Both the position numbers and the translations under genes were made by a program. A DNA stretch of 64,000 nucleotides from Levilinea sp. (lineage in GTDB: Bacteria; Chloroflexota; Anaerolineae; Anaerolineales; Anaerolineaceae). Below are positions 8,964 through 17,218 of this stretch, piece by piece. The DNA lies in assembly GCA_029975215.1 (NCBI GenBank), contig JARKPO010000045.1, positions 78,994 to 142,993 on the forward strand. The letters run 5' to 3'. How positions within the stretch are numbered: position 1 is the first letter of the stretch; every line of letters begins with the position of its first letter. The notes under the pieces are model-generated. The model was not told where the DNA came from and did no database searches. It saw only the letters and a program-made list of their open reading frames with translations.

Positions 8964-10844
8964 TCAGAACTGCGGCCGATCAGAAGACTCATCCGAGACA
9001 AAGTTAATCATATCGCCGGATTCTTTACGTTTGCGGCTGCTCTGCGGCGGGGTTGACCCGTCTGAGGCGGCGTAGTATGAATAATATTGAGAGTAATGGT
9101 GGTAGCCGCCGTAATATTCTGCACGGTTTGCGGGAATTCGGTTGAAGATGACACCCAACACGCGCGCATTGACCCGGCGCAGCTGCTCAAAGGTGGCGCT
9201 GCCGGAATTACGGTCGGTCTTGCCGGGGTTCATGACCACTAAAACCCCATCCACGCGCGAGGCCAAAACGGCAGCGTCTGCCACCAGGATGGGCGGCGAG
9301 TCGATGATGGCGATATCACACTGCTCTTTTAACCCTTCGATGAATTGGCGCATTTTTTCAGATGCAAGCAGTTCTGCAGGATTGGGAGGAAGGCTGCCAG
9401 AGGTGATGACGCCCATGTCGGAATCGCGCCAGGGGCGGGTGATGGCCTGGATGGTACGGTGATTGAGGAAAACATCGCTTAAACCGACGCGGTTGTTGAC
9501 GCCGAGGAATTTATGCAGCTTGGGCCGGCGCAGGTCGGCATCTACGACGATCACGCGCTTTCCAGCCTGCGCCATGACCATGCCCAGGTTGGCGGCTAGG
9601 GTGGTTTTGCCTTCTCCAGGCCCGCCGCTGGTGACCAGAATGACGCGCAGCGGCTTATCAATACTTGAGAATTCCAGATTGGTTCGTAAGGAACGCAGGG
9701 ATTCTGCAAAGGGCGAACGCGGTTCATCCGCGGCCATGAGCGCTTCGCGAGTGCGGCTGTTTTTTACTTCCGGAATATAACCAATCACTGGAACTTCAAA
9801 CAATTGGGCAATTTCTTCCGGGGATTTGATGGTGTTATCTAAATACTCGATGAGGAAAATGATACCGGCAGCAATGAGCAGCCCTACCGTGCAGCCCAGG
9901 GCGGTATTCGTGAGCGGACGCGGCCGGATGGGTTTTTTGGCCGGTTCTGCTTGCTCAACCTGCACCACGTTGGGCGTGTTGCGCAAGCGTGCAAGGCGTA
10001 CGGATTCATAACTGTTGAGAAGATTGGAGTAAATTTGCTGGTATTGGGTGAGGGTAGAACGCTTTTGCTCCAGATCAACTGTCTGCGAATTTGACGTAGA
10101 AATTTCTCCATTCAGCAAATTTAGATAAATCTGTTGATAAAAGTCCAGCGTGCTCTGGAGACGTTCCAGGCGCAGCTCTTTTTCTTTGATTAGATTCATT
10201 TGCTCAGGGGTAGGCGTGCTCAACCCGGAAGGGTTGATGGCCGAGATTTCTTTTTGCACCCCAAGAATGGATTCCTGAAGGGATTTGATCTGCGCGTTGA
10301 CTTCTTTTTGTTGGTCTTTTTTGGTCTGTTCAGACACCAGGCTGATTTCAACTTGGAGAGCAGCGATTTGCTGTTCCATTTGCTTCAGCTGAGCTTGCAG
10401 GCTTTCTTCACTGGCAGCAAATCGGGATGCCTGGATGACCTCATTCTGATCAATCAATACCGAGATGAGCGAATTGGCAATCAGGGCGGCGCGGTTGGCG
10501 TCGGAATCTTCCACAGTCACCTGGATTAGAAGGGTATCGCGGACCAGCTGCCCCGATATTTGATTCCCTTCAACCTTGGAGCCAACTTTTTCACTGGCGG
10601 CATCCAGCACCGGTTGGGTGGTGAGCAGTTGAATGTAGGTCAAGGCTAGCTGCTGGTCGCTGATATAACCCACATCGGAAACGCGTTGGTCGGGCGCACG
10701 GGAAACCAGGAATTTGGTGGTAGATTGGTACATAGGCGTTTGATAGGTGCTGCCGATGTAACCGCCGACGCCGCCCAACAGAACGCCCAAGAGGAGCAGC
10801 CAGAACCAGCGCAAAAACAACTGCAGATATTGTTTTAATTCCAT
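8964..10844 (-). CDS. Wzz-type polysaccharide co-polymerase fused to BY-kinase (CpsD-like)
   Basis: 626 residues. A Wzz domain is flanked by transmembrane helices (about 12-32 and 312-334) with coiled-coil segments between about 145 and 280, which includes a TQYQQIY repeat. It is joined to a cytoplasmic ATPase with Walker A GGPGEGKTT (407-415), Walker A' VVDADLRRP (433-441) and a Walker B IIDSPP. The tail has a tyrosine cluster (EYYGGYHHYSQYYSYY) typical of BY-kinase autophosphorylation. It controls chain length and export of polysaccharide. It shares an operon with the LysM and LCP proteins; the rml genes are divergent on the other strand. Confidence 0.92.
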   Translation of the reverse strand: MELKQYLQLFLRWFWLLLLGVLLGGVGGYIGSTYQTPMYQSTTKFLVSRAPDQRVSDVGYISDQQLALTYIQLLTTQPVLDAASEKVGSKVEGNQISGQLVRDTLLIQVTVEDSDANRAALIANSLISVLIDQNEVIQASRFAASEESLQAQLKQMEQQIAALQVEISLVSEQTKKDQQKEVNAQIKSLQESILGVQKEISAINPSGLSTPTPEQMNLIKEKELRLERLQSTLDFYQQIYLNLLNGEISTSNSQTVDLEQKRSTLTQYQQIYSNLLNSYESVRLARLRNTPNVVQVEQAEPAKKPIRPRPLTNTALGCTVGLLIAAGIIFLIEYLDNTIKSPEEIAQLFEVPVIGYIPEVKNSRTREALMAADEPRSPFAESLRSLRTNLEFSSIDKPLRVILVTSGGPGEGKTTLAANLGMVMAQAGKRVIVVDADLRRPKLHKFLGVNNRVGLSDVFLNHRTIQAITRPWRDSDMGVITSGSLPPNPAELLASEKMRQFIEGLKEQCDIAIIDSPPILVADAAVLASRVDGVLVVMNPGKTDRNSGSATFEQLRRVNARVLGVIFNRIPANRAEYYGGYHHYSQYYSYYAASDGSTPPQSSRKRKESGDMINFVSDESSDRPQF

Positions 10845-10945
10845 GAATTGGCCTCGATCTCTGCTCAGCCCGCCTGATATGGATAACAGAAGCGTCAGGC
10901 TGAATCAGGTGAGAGATGGGTGTACTGAATGTAAGCGATGCAATT

Positions 10946-10951
10946 ATTATA
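10946..10951 (-). promoter_or_regulatory. Possible -10 element (TATAAT) for the BY-kinase/LysM/LCP group
   Basis: A minus-strand TATAAT lies about 95 bases before the BY-kinase start in the divergent region 10845-11063. The best -35 match (TGACAA, 10971-10976) is 19 bases away, so the promoter is only moderately supported. Confidence 0.45.
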
Positions 10952-11021
10952 CCCTGCGGTTAAAAAAGCGTTGTCATTTTCGGATGCATAGATGACCGGC
11001 AGGGCCGCTATTTCTCAGGTG

Positions 11022-11030
11022 AGGTAAAAT
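11022..11030 (+). promoter_or_regulatory. Possible extended -10 element for rmlBA
   Basis: AGGTAAAAT resembles the TGGTAAAAT element found upstream of several other genes here and lies 33 bases before the rmlB start. No good -35 was seen. Confidence 0.4.
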
Positions 11031-11063
11031 GGGAGTCATGACCTTGAGTGAAAGGAAGAATGT

Positions 11064-12149
11064 ATGCAGAATGTTTTGGTTACCGGCGGAGCAGGGTTTA
11101 TCGGTTCCAACTTCATCCGCTATCTGTTAAACCATGATAAAGCAGTGCGCATCGTAAACCTGGATGCGTTGACGTATGCAGGGACGCTGGATAATTTGCG
11201 CGATTTGCCGGATGAGAATCGGCATACGTTCATTCAGGGTGATATCACGAACGCAGACTGTCTGGCGGCAGTATTTGCTGACCATGCAGTTGATACGGTG
11301 GTGCATTTTGCGGCAGAAACCCATGTGGACCGCTCAATCACTGGGCCGCAGCGCTTTATTCAAACCAATGTGGTTGGGACGATGAATCTGCTGGACGCGG
11401 CGCGGCAGGCCTGGCAAACTCCTGCGGGTGGATATATCAGTGGAGTGCGTTTTCACCACATTTCTACCGATGAAGTGTTTGGAGCGCTCGCGGTGGGGGA
11501 CCCTGCTTTTGATGAACAGACCCCTTATGCGCCGCGCTCACCCTATTCCGCCTCGAAAGCGGCCAGCGATCATCTGGTTCGAGCGTATTTTCATTCGTTT
11601 GGCTTACCGGTGACGATCACCAACTGCTCGAATAATTACGGGCCGCACCAATTTCCAGAAAAGCTGATTCCTTTGATGATCCTGAATGCGGTGGAGGGGA
11701 AGCCTTTGCCTTTGTACGGCGATGGTCAGCAAATCCGTGATTGGCTGTATGTTGAGGATCATTGCGAGGCGATTTGCTGCGTTCTGGAGAAGGGCGCGCT
11801 GGGTGAGACATATGGGGTGGGCGGCGGAAACCAGCCCACTAATCAAATGATCGTTGAGACCATTTGCGATATTCTGGATGAGTGGCTGCCAGCAGCCAGC
11901 TTTGGTGCGCGGCGATCCCTGATCCGCTATGTGAGCGACCGGCCTGGGCATGACCGGCGCTATGCCATGAATATTGAGAAGATTCGCAAAAAATTGGGCT
12001 GGCAGCCGCGTGAGAGCCTGGACAGCGGACTGCGGAAGACGATCGCGTGGTATCTGGAGAATTCGGCATGGATTGAAAGCATCCGCACGAAACCGGATTT
12101 CCAAGCCTGGATGAAAGAAAACTACGGCCATAGGAGCGTACTGGCATGA
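11064..12149 (+). CDS. rmlB: dTDP-glucose 4,6-dehydratase
   Basis: 361 residues of the extended short-chain dehydrogenase family. NAD-binding [15 protein letters not shown] is at the N-terminus; STDEVFG holds the catalytic Thr/Asp/Glu of this enzyme and [15 protein letters not shown] supplies the Tyr-Lys pair. The C-terminal half has the [17 protein letters not shown] signature of RmlB. It converts dTDP-glucose to dTDP-4-keto-6-deoxyglucose. It overlaps rmlA by four bases (ATGA), so the two are co-translated. rmlC and rmlD are not in the window; a WecE-type aminotransferase that could use the product is 12 kb away. Confidence 0.95.
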   Translation: MQNVLVTGGAGFIGSNFIRYLLNHDKAVRIVNLDALTYAGTLDNLRDLPDENRHTFIQGDITNADCLAAVFADHAVDTVVHFAAETHVDRSITGPQRFIQTNVVGTMNLLDAARQAWQTPAGGYISGVRFHHISTDEVFGALAVGDPAFDEQTPYAPRSPYSASKAASDHLVRAYFHSFGLPVTITNCSNNYGPHQFPEKLIPLMILNAVEGKPLPLYGDGQQIRDWLYVEDHCEAICCVLEKGALGETYGVGGGNQPTNQMIVETICDILDEWLPAASFGARRSLIRYVSDRPGHDRRYAMNIEKIRKKLGWQPRESLDSGLRKTIAWYLENSAWIESIRTKPDFQAWMKENYGHRSVLA

Positions 12150-13024
12150 AAGGGATCGTGTTGGCTGGTGGATACGGAACGCGCTTGTACCCGCTGACCC
12201 TGGCGGTGAGCAAGCAGCTGCTGCCGGTGTATGACAAACCGATGATCTATTATCCAATTTCCATGCTGATGCTGGCTGGTATTCGGGAACTGCTGGTCAT
12301 TTCGACACCAGAAGATCTGCCGGGGTTTGAGCGGCTGCTGGGGGATGGGGCGCAGTGGGGCATGCAGTTTTCGTATGCGGCCCAGAGTAAGCCGCGCGGT
12401 TTGGCGGATGCGCTGCGCGTGGGTCGCGAATTCATTGCCGGGGAGCCGGTCTGCCTTATTTTGGGCGACAATATCTTCTTTGGAACCGGTTTGGGGGATA
12501 TATTGCGGCAGGCGGCACAGGTGGAGGATGGGGCGGTGATTTTTGCATATCCGGTGAAGGATCCGCAGCGCTACGGTGTGGTGGAATTTGACAAGGACTA
12601 CCAGGTGCTGAGCCTGGAAGAGAAGCCCAGTAAGCCGCGGTCAAATTACGCTGTGCCGGGGATTTATTTCTATGACCGTCAGGCGTGTGACATGGCGGCC
12701 TGTTTGAAACCTTCGAATCGGGGGGAGTTAGAGATCACGGATCTGAACCAGATGTATTTGCGGACTGGAAAGTTGCAGGTGCAGGTACTGGGGCGCGGGG
12801 TGGCCTGGCTGGATGCGGGCACGCACGAATCTTTGCTGCAGGCGGCCAGTTTTATTGAAGCGGTGGAGGAGCGGCAGGGTTTAATGATCGCCTGTTTGGA
12901 GGAAATTGCCTACCGCATGGGTTACATTGATCTGAAACAGCTTAACGCTCTGGCGCGCAAACTGGCAACCAATCATTACGGGCGATATTTGCTGAATTTG
13001 GTCGAGGAAGAAAGCCGCGGATAG
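12146..13024 (+). CDS. rmlA: Glucose-1-phosphate thymidylyltransferase
   Basis: 292 residues, normal for RmlA. The nucleotidyltransferase motif [11 protein letters not shown] is followed by [18 protein letters not shown], then LGDNIFFG with the metal-binding Asp and the [19 protein letters not shown] sugar-binding region. It makes dTDP-glucose from dTTP and glucose-1-phosphate, feeding rmlB with which it overlaps. A strong hairpin follows the stop. Confidence 0.95.
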   Translation: MKGIVLAGGYGTRLYPLTLAVSKQLLPVYDKPMIYYPISMLMLAGIRELLVISTPEDLPGFERLLGDGAQWGMQFSYAAQSKPRGLADALRVGREFIAGEPVCLILGDNIFFGTGLGDILRQAAQVEDGAVIFAYPVKDPQRYGVVEFDKDYQVLSLEEKPSKPRSNYAVPGIYFYDRQACDMAACLKPSNRGELEITDLNQMYLRTGKLQVQVLGRGVAWLDAGTHESLLQAASFIEAVEERQGLMIACLEEIAYRMGYIDLKQLNALARKLATNHYGRYLLNLVEEESRG

Positions 13025-13041
13025 GAAACCGGCATTAAAAT

Positions 13042-13080
13042 GTCAAACGCCAGGGTGAGGGGGGCACCCAGGCGTTTGAC
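13042..13080. terminator. Hairpin terminator between rmlA and the convergent SpoU gene
   Basis: A 10-bp stem, GTCAAACGCC with GGCGTTTGAC, encloses an inner AGGGTG/CACCC pairing. TTATATACTTTATC follows on the plus strand. The position between convergent genes fits termination of rmlBA. Confidence 0.75.
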
Positions 13081-13166
13081 TTATATACTTTATCACTTTT
13101 CCTGACGACAAGCAAGAGTTTCTTGCCCACAGCAGCCTTACAAAAATGCAAAGTCAAGTCAAATGT

Positions 13167-13814
13167 TTATTGAACTGCCAGAAAGCACAAGTAGTAGGCA
13201 GCGATGCCAAAGGCTACGGAGACGTTGAGAGACTCTTTTTTTCCTAACATGGGCAGATACACCACCTGATGACAGAGGGCCAGCAGGTTTGGATCCACGC
13301 CTGAGACTTCGTTACCCAGGATCAAGATGATTGGCGCAGCGGTGGGCAAGAGAGTCTGCGCAAAGAGCGGTTGAGCATTGGGGCCGCCTTCCAACGCCCA
13401 AATTTGCGCGCCGCGGGCTTTTTCTTCGTTGATGAGATCCACAGCATTCCAGGTCTGGCTCCAGGGGACGCGCAGTTCGGCGCCCAAGGCCGTTTTTGCC
13501 ACTTTGGGTTGGTCAGGGGTGGGGGTGATGCCGCACAGGTACAGGTGGGCAATGCCAGCCGCGTCAGCAGTGCGAAAAATGGAGCCGACGTTGTGGGCGC
13601 TGCGCAGATTATCCAACAGAACCGAAATTTCTGGCTGCGGAGCTGCGGCCTGGGATGGAACCGGCAAGCCGTTGTAGGGAAGCTCGGTGATTTCCAGCGG
13701 GCCGCCGCATTTGGGACAGGCAGTGGGCGGAACCTGATGGGGGGATGCTGGAAAGTGAAACCGACAGGTGGGGCGCAGACAGCGGCAGATCTTTGGGCTT
13801 TGCGGTTGATTCAA
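13167..13814 (-). CDS. SpoU/TrmH-family RNA 2'-O-methyltransferase with N-terminal zinc-binding region
   Basis: 215 residues from a TTG at 13814, which has AGGAG seven bases upstream. The open frame runs to 14060, but the extra part overlaps the ROK gene on the other strand. The N-terminus has CRCLRPTCRF and CPKCGG, a probable zinc ribbon. The SPOUT domain follows with LDNLRSAHNVGSIFRTADAAG, LILGNEVSGVD and LPMLGKKESLNVSVAFGIAAY, the three motifs of SpoU enzymes that bind SAM in a trefoil knot. It should methylate a ribose in tRNA or rRNA; the target is not clear. Confidence 0.88.
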   Translation of the reverse strand: MNQPQSPKICRCLRPTCRFHFPASPHQVPPTACPKCGGPLEITELPYNGLPVPSQAAAPQPEISVLLDNLRSAHNVGSIFRTADAAGIAHLYLCGITPTPDQPKVAKTALGAELRVPWSQTWNAVDLINEEKARGAQIWALEGGPNAQPLFAQTLLPTAAPIILILGNEVSGVDPNLLALCHQVVYLPMLGKKESLNVSVAFGIAAYYLCFLAVQ

Positions 13815-13956
13815 AAGAAAACTCCTGTGGGCAGGTTGCCTGCTGATTGTACCTGATTTGGCTGCGAATGCGGGCCGTTCTGGCTTGCCGTTTTGAGGGG
13901 TATGTTTTAGACTGATCATCATCATACACAAGCAGCCAGCAGAAAAGGATAAGAAG

Positions 13957-14862
13957 ATGGCACGATACGGGTGTGTGGAAGCGGGTGGCACCAAATTCAT
14001 TTGCGCGGTGGCGGACGAGACGGGGACGATCGAGGCGGAAGTGCGCATCCCCACCACCACGCCAGAAGAAACGCTGGGCCAGGCACTGCGCTTTTTTCAG
14101 GCGCAGCACGCCGCGGGGAACGAGGCTCTGCAATCCCTGGGGATTGCTTGTTTTGGGCCGGTGGATTTGCGGGTGGATTCGACCACTTATGGGATGATCA
14201 CCGCTACACCCAAGGCGGGATGGCGGATGACCCCGGTGGTGCGCTTTTTTCAGGATGGCCTGGGAATTCCGGTGGGGTTGGATACGGACGTAAACGGCGC
14301 CGCCCTGGCGGAAGGTGTTTGGGGGGCAGGGAAAGGACTGCAAGATTTTGTATATGTGACGATCGGCACGGGCATTGGCGGTGGAGCCGTGGTGGGGGGG
14401 CGCGCTGTGCATGGGGCTATGCACCCGGAAATGGGGCATATGCGCATCCCACACGATCGGGAGCGCGATCCTTTTACGGGGATCTGTCCTTTTCACGGCG
14501 ACTGCTGGGAGGGCCTGTGCAGCGGCCCGGCTTTGCATGCGCGCTACGGCGAGGCGGCTGAAAACTGGCCTGAGGATCACCCGGGTTGGGAGCTGGCAAC
14601 GGAATACACCGCCCTGGCGGTGCAGAACATCCTGTGCACTTTATCGCCGCAGCGCATCCTGTTAGGCGGCGGGGTGATGCAGCAAGCGCGGCTGTTCCCC
14701 ATCCTGCGACAAAGATCGGCGGCCCTGCTGAATGGGTATTTATCCACAGCGGCCACGGCAGCGGATTTGGAGGCGGTGATTATGCCTCCGGCTTTAGGTT
14801 CCAGAGCAGGGATTATGGGGGGGTTGGTGCTGGCGCTGCGGGCAGCGGGGGTGGAGGTGTAG
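13957..14862 (+). CDS. ROK-family sugar kinase (fructokinase-like)
   Basis: 301 residues with the ROK layout: N-terminal phosphate loop EAGGTKF, DVNGAALAEGVWG, the TIGTGIGGG motif and the zinc-binding ROK signature (GHMRIPHDRERDPF, then CPFHGDCWEGLCSGPA). The short, Cys-rich form is typical of bacterial fructokinases of the ScrK/GmuE kind, though mannose or glucose could also be substrates. An AAGGA site precedes the ATG. Its stop codon is directly followed by the start of the GH31 gene, so the kinase and glycosidase probably act in one sugar-using pathway. Confidence 0.85.
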   Translation: MARYGCVEAGGTKFICAVADETGTIEAEVRIPTTTPEETLGQALRFFQAQHAAGNEALQSLGIACFGPVDLRVDSTTYGMITATPKAGWRMTPVVRFFQDGLGIPVGLDTDVNGAALAEGVWGAGKGLQDFVYVTIGTGIGGGAVVGGRAVHGAMHPEMGHMRIPHDRERDPFTGICPFHGDCWEGLCSGPALHARYGEAAENWPEDHPGWELATEYTALAVQNILCTLSPQRILLGGGVMQQARLFPILRQRSAALLNGYLSTAATAADLEAVIMPPALGSRAGIMGGLVLALRAAGVEV

Positions 14863-14892
14863 ATGCAGATGCAGATGCAGATGCAGATGCGG
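14863..14892 (+). repeat. Hexanucleotide ATGCAG repeat at the start of the GH31 gene
   Basis: Four exact copies of ATGCAG and one ATGCGG, each offering an in-frame ATG, immediately after the TAG of the ROK gene. The GGAGG of the preceding codons can serve the first ATG. Expansion or loss would change only the number of Met-Gln pairs, not the frame. Confidence 0.95.
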
Positions 14893-17133
14893 TATTACGG
14901 TGAGAATGGGGTGCGTATTACGCATATTGCAGCTGGGCAACAGCCGCAGAAAGACGCCGTGTGGTTGGCGGATGTCTTTACGGGGCTGGCGCCAGAGCAA
15001 GATCAGGGGAATTTTCGGGTGGAAACTGTGAGAGGATGTGTTGTGGTGCGAGGAGCCGATGGCGCTCTGCGTTTCTCTGAGGCGCAAGCACCGCGTTGGA
15101 CAGCGAAAGGGAGGATTCGGCTGTCGTTTAAAGCCTGGCCGGAGGAGCGCTTTTTTGGTTGGGGGGAGTGGTTCAATGCTTATGCCCGCCGCAGCGGCCA
15201 ATGGAAGCTGAAGGCGCGGGAATCACCGGCATTCTTGCAGGGGCGGCAGACATATTCGACCATCCCTATGTTCATCAGCAGCCGCGGGTACGCCTGTTTC
15301 TTGCTCAACAGCCGCCCCAGCTGTTGGAAACTGGACGATCATAAGGGAATGTTGAGTGTGGAGGTAAGCCAAGGCCCTGCGGATTACCTGCTGATCTTCG
15401 GCCGTACCCTGAAAGAGATCGTGCGTCAGTACACCCAGTGGACGGGGCGGCCGCCGCTGCTGCCGCGCTGGGCGTTTGGCCTGTGGGTGACGGCTTACCC
15501 CCAGGAAGCTCAGGACAAGGTAGTGGAACTGGTGCGGGAACACCGCCGGTGGGACGTGGCCCTGGACGGGGTAATCCTGGATTACCATTGGGAGGAGAAA
15601 TTCCACAACTTTCAGTTCCGGAAAAGTCTATTCCCCAATCCGGACCGGCTGGTGGAGGATCTGAAGCAGGAAAACGTGCGCCTGGGCTTGATTTTTACAC
15701 CGTTTTTAAACACGAAAAACGAGCCTTTGAAGAAAACCATCTTGAACCTGGCGGTGCGAAACGTCCCCACAGGTCTGGAAAAGGATGATGAGTGTGATTT
15801 GGAAGGCTACCAGCAGGCGCAGGATGCTGGCTATCTGGCCCACTCGGACGCGGCCTGGTGGTTTGGGCGCGGGGGCATGTTTGACTTCACTAACCCTGCG
15901 GGCGTGCGCTGGTGGTGCGGGCGTATGGAGCCGCTGTATCGGCTGGGGGTGGCTTTTTTTAAGAATGATGATGGCGAATATCTGCCGAAGAATGCCTGGT
16001 CAGCCGCAGGCCTGACAGGTGAGGAGTACCACAACCTATACGGTTTCTACTACGGAAAAGCGATCTATGAGGGGATGGAAGGGTTGGACGACCGACGGGG
16101 GATGGTGTATGCGCGCAGTGTGTGGGCCGGCTCGCAGCGCTACCCGGCGCTTTTTCTGGGTGATCAAAAACCGACCTTCGCTCATCTGCGAGCCACCCTG
16201 CGTGCAGCTTTGAATATGAGCTGGCTGGGGTTCTCTTATTGGACGGCGGACGTTTTTGGGTTGGATGGGCGGACGACCCCTGAAACCCACATGCGGTATG
16301 CACAATGGACGCTGCTTGCGCCAGTGGCGCGTTACTTTCAACGGCCGGCGGCGGTGGACGACACCCGCAGCCCGTGGTCGCACGGCCCACAGGCTGCGGC
16401 GAGTTTTTGTAAATATACTGAGCTGCGCTACCGGCTGCTGCCGTACTATCACTGCCTGGGGTGGGAAGCCTACACAGACGGGGTGCCTGTGGTGCGTCCG
16501 CTGGCGCTGGAGTTTGAAGGAGAGCCAGAACTGCTGGAGATTGCAGATCAGGTGATGCTCGGCCCGGCGTTGATGGCCGCTCCTGTGGTGGAAGGTGGGG
16601 CGACCTCCCGTCCGGTGACTTTCCCGCAAGGGAAATGGTTCAATTTTTGGACGGATGAAGCGATGCCTGGTGGTAAACGGGTGGAGGTGCTCGCGGCGGT
16701 GGATGATCTGCCACTGTTTGTGCGCGGAGGACAGTGGCTGGTGATGGGGCCTGCTCACCGCTTTATCCGCGACGACCATCGTTTTGACTCACTTGAATTC
16801 CACCTGTGGCCGCCGTTTGAGGCCGAGCTGACTTTTCGTGATGACGACGGCCTGACGCGCGCCTACCAGCGAGGCGAATTCGCCGAGACGAAATTGACAG
16901 CGCAAATGCGGGACGGGCAGGTGAACTTGGAATTGTCGCCGACGGTGGGGAGGTACTGCGGAATGCCGGAAACGCGCCAGGTAACTTTTGTGCTGCATTT
17001 CCCCGCGGGCAGCATACCCCGAGTCGCGGCGCAGCCGCAGGGTTTTGAGGTTCGAGCGGAGGGGAACAGCCTGCGAGCAGCAGGGACGGTGCGGACGCAG
17101 GAGGGGGCCGAGATCACACTGACGCTGAAATAA
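14863..17133 (+). CDS. Glycoside hydrolase family 31 (alpha-xylosidase/alpha-glucosidase-like)
   Basis: 756 residues, cytoplasmic (no signal peptide). A GH31 N-terminal beta domain (FFGWGEWFN) precedes the catalytic barrel with DGVILDYHWEEKF. The probable nucleophile is D369 in FKNDDGEYLP, which aligns with the KTDFGE motif of YicI-type alpha-xylosidases. A candidate acid/base is D463 in YWTADVFGL. The C-terminal beta domain follows. It cleaves alpha-linked glycosides; substrate could be xylosides, glucosides or sulphoquinovosides, which this reading cannot separate. It starts at the ROK stop codon, a two-gene operon. The N-terminal Met-Gln repeats are odd. Confidence 0.87.
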   Translation: MQMQMQMQMRYYGENGVRITHIAAGQQPQKDAVWLADVFTGLAPEQDQGNFRVETVRGCVVVRGADGALRFSEAQAPRWTAKGRIRLSFKAWPEERFFGWGEWFNAYARRSGQWKLKARESPAFLQGRQTYSTIPMFISSRGYACFLLNSRPSCWKLDDHKGMLSVEVSQGPADYLLIFGRTLKEIVRQYTQWTGRPPLLPRWAFGLWVTAYPQEAQDKVVELVREHRRWDVALDGVILDYHWEEKFHNFQFRKSLFPNPDRLVEDLKQENVRLGLIFTPFLNTKNEPLKKTILNLAVRNVPTGLEKDDECDLEGYQQAQDAGYLAHSDAAWWFGRGGMFDFTNPAGVRWWCGRMEPLYRLGVAFFKNDDGEYLPKNAWSAAGLTGEEYHNLYGFYYGKAIYEGMEGLDDRRGMVYARSVWAGSQRYPALFLGDQKPTFAHLRATLRAALNMSWLGFSYWTADVFGLDGRTTPETHMRYAQWTLLAPVARYFQRPAAVDDTRSPWSHGPQAAASFCKYTELRYRLLPYYHCLGWEAYTDGVPVVRPLALEFEGEPELLEIADQVMLGPALMAAPVVEGGATSRPVTFPQGKWFNFWTDEAMPGGKRVEVLAAVDDLPLFVRGGQWLVMGPAHRFIRDDHRFDSLEFHLWPPFEAELTFRDDDGLTRAYQRGEFAETKLTAQMRDGQVNLELSPTVGRYCGMPETRQVTFVLHFPAGSIPRVAAQPQGFEVRAEGNSLRAAGTVRTQEGAEITLTLK

Positions 17134-17166
17134 CCCTAAGATCGCGACAAACGCCAGTTAAAGCAT

Positions 17167-17202
17167 CGAGAGGCAGTTCTGAGGCTGCCTCTCGGTTCTT
17201 TT
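17167..17202. terminator. Terminator between GH31 and tal-pgi
   Basis: A 10-bp stem, CGAGAGGCAG/CTGCCTCTCG, with an eight-base loop is followed by GTTCTTTT on the plus strand. It lies between convergent genes and can serve both. Confidence 0.82.
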
Positions 17203-17218
17203 ATGGGTGAGCTGAGGG

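Noticed and set aside
14863..14892. Phase-variable contingency repeat
   Set aside because: The unit is six bases, so copy-number changes cannot shift the reading frame; only tuning of initiation is possible.
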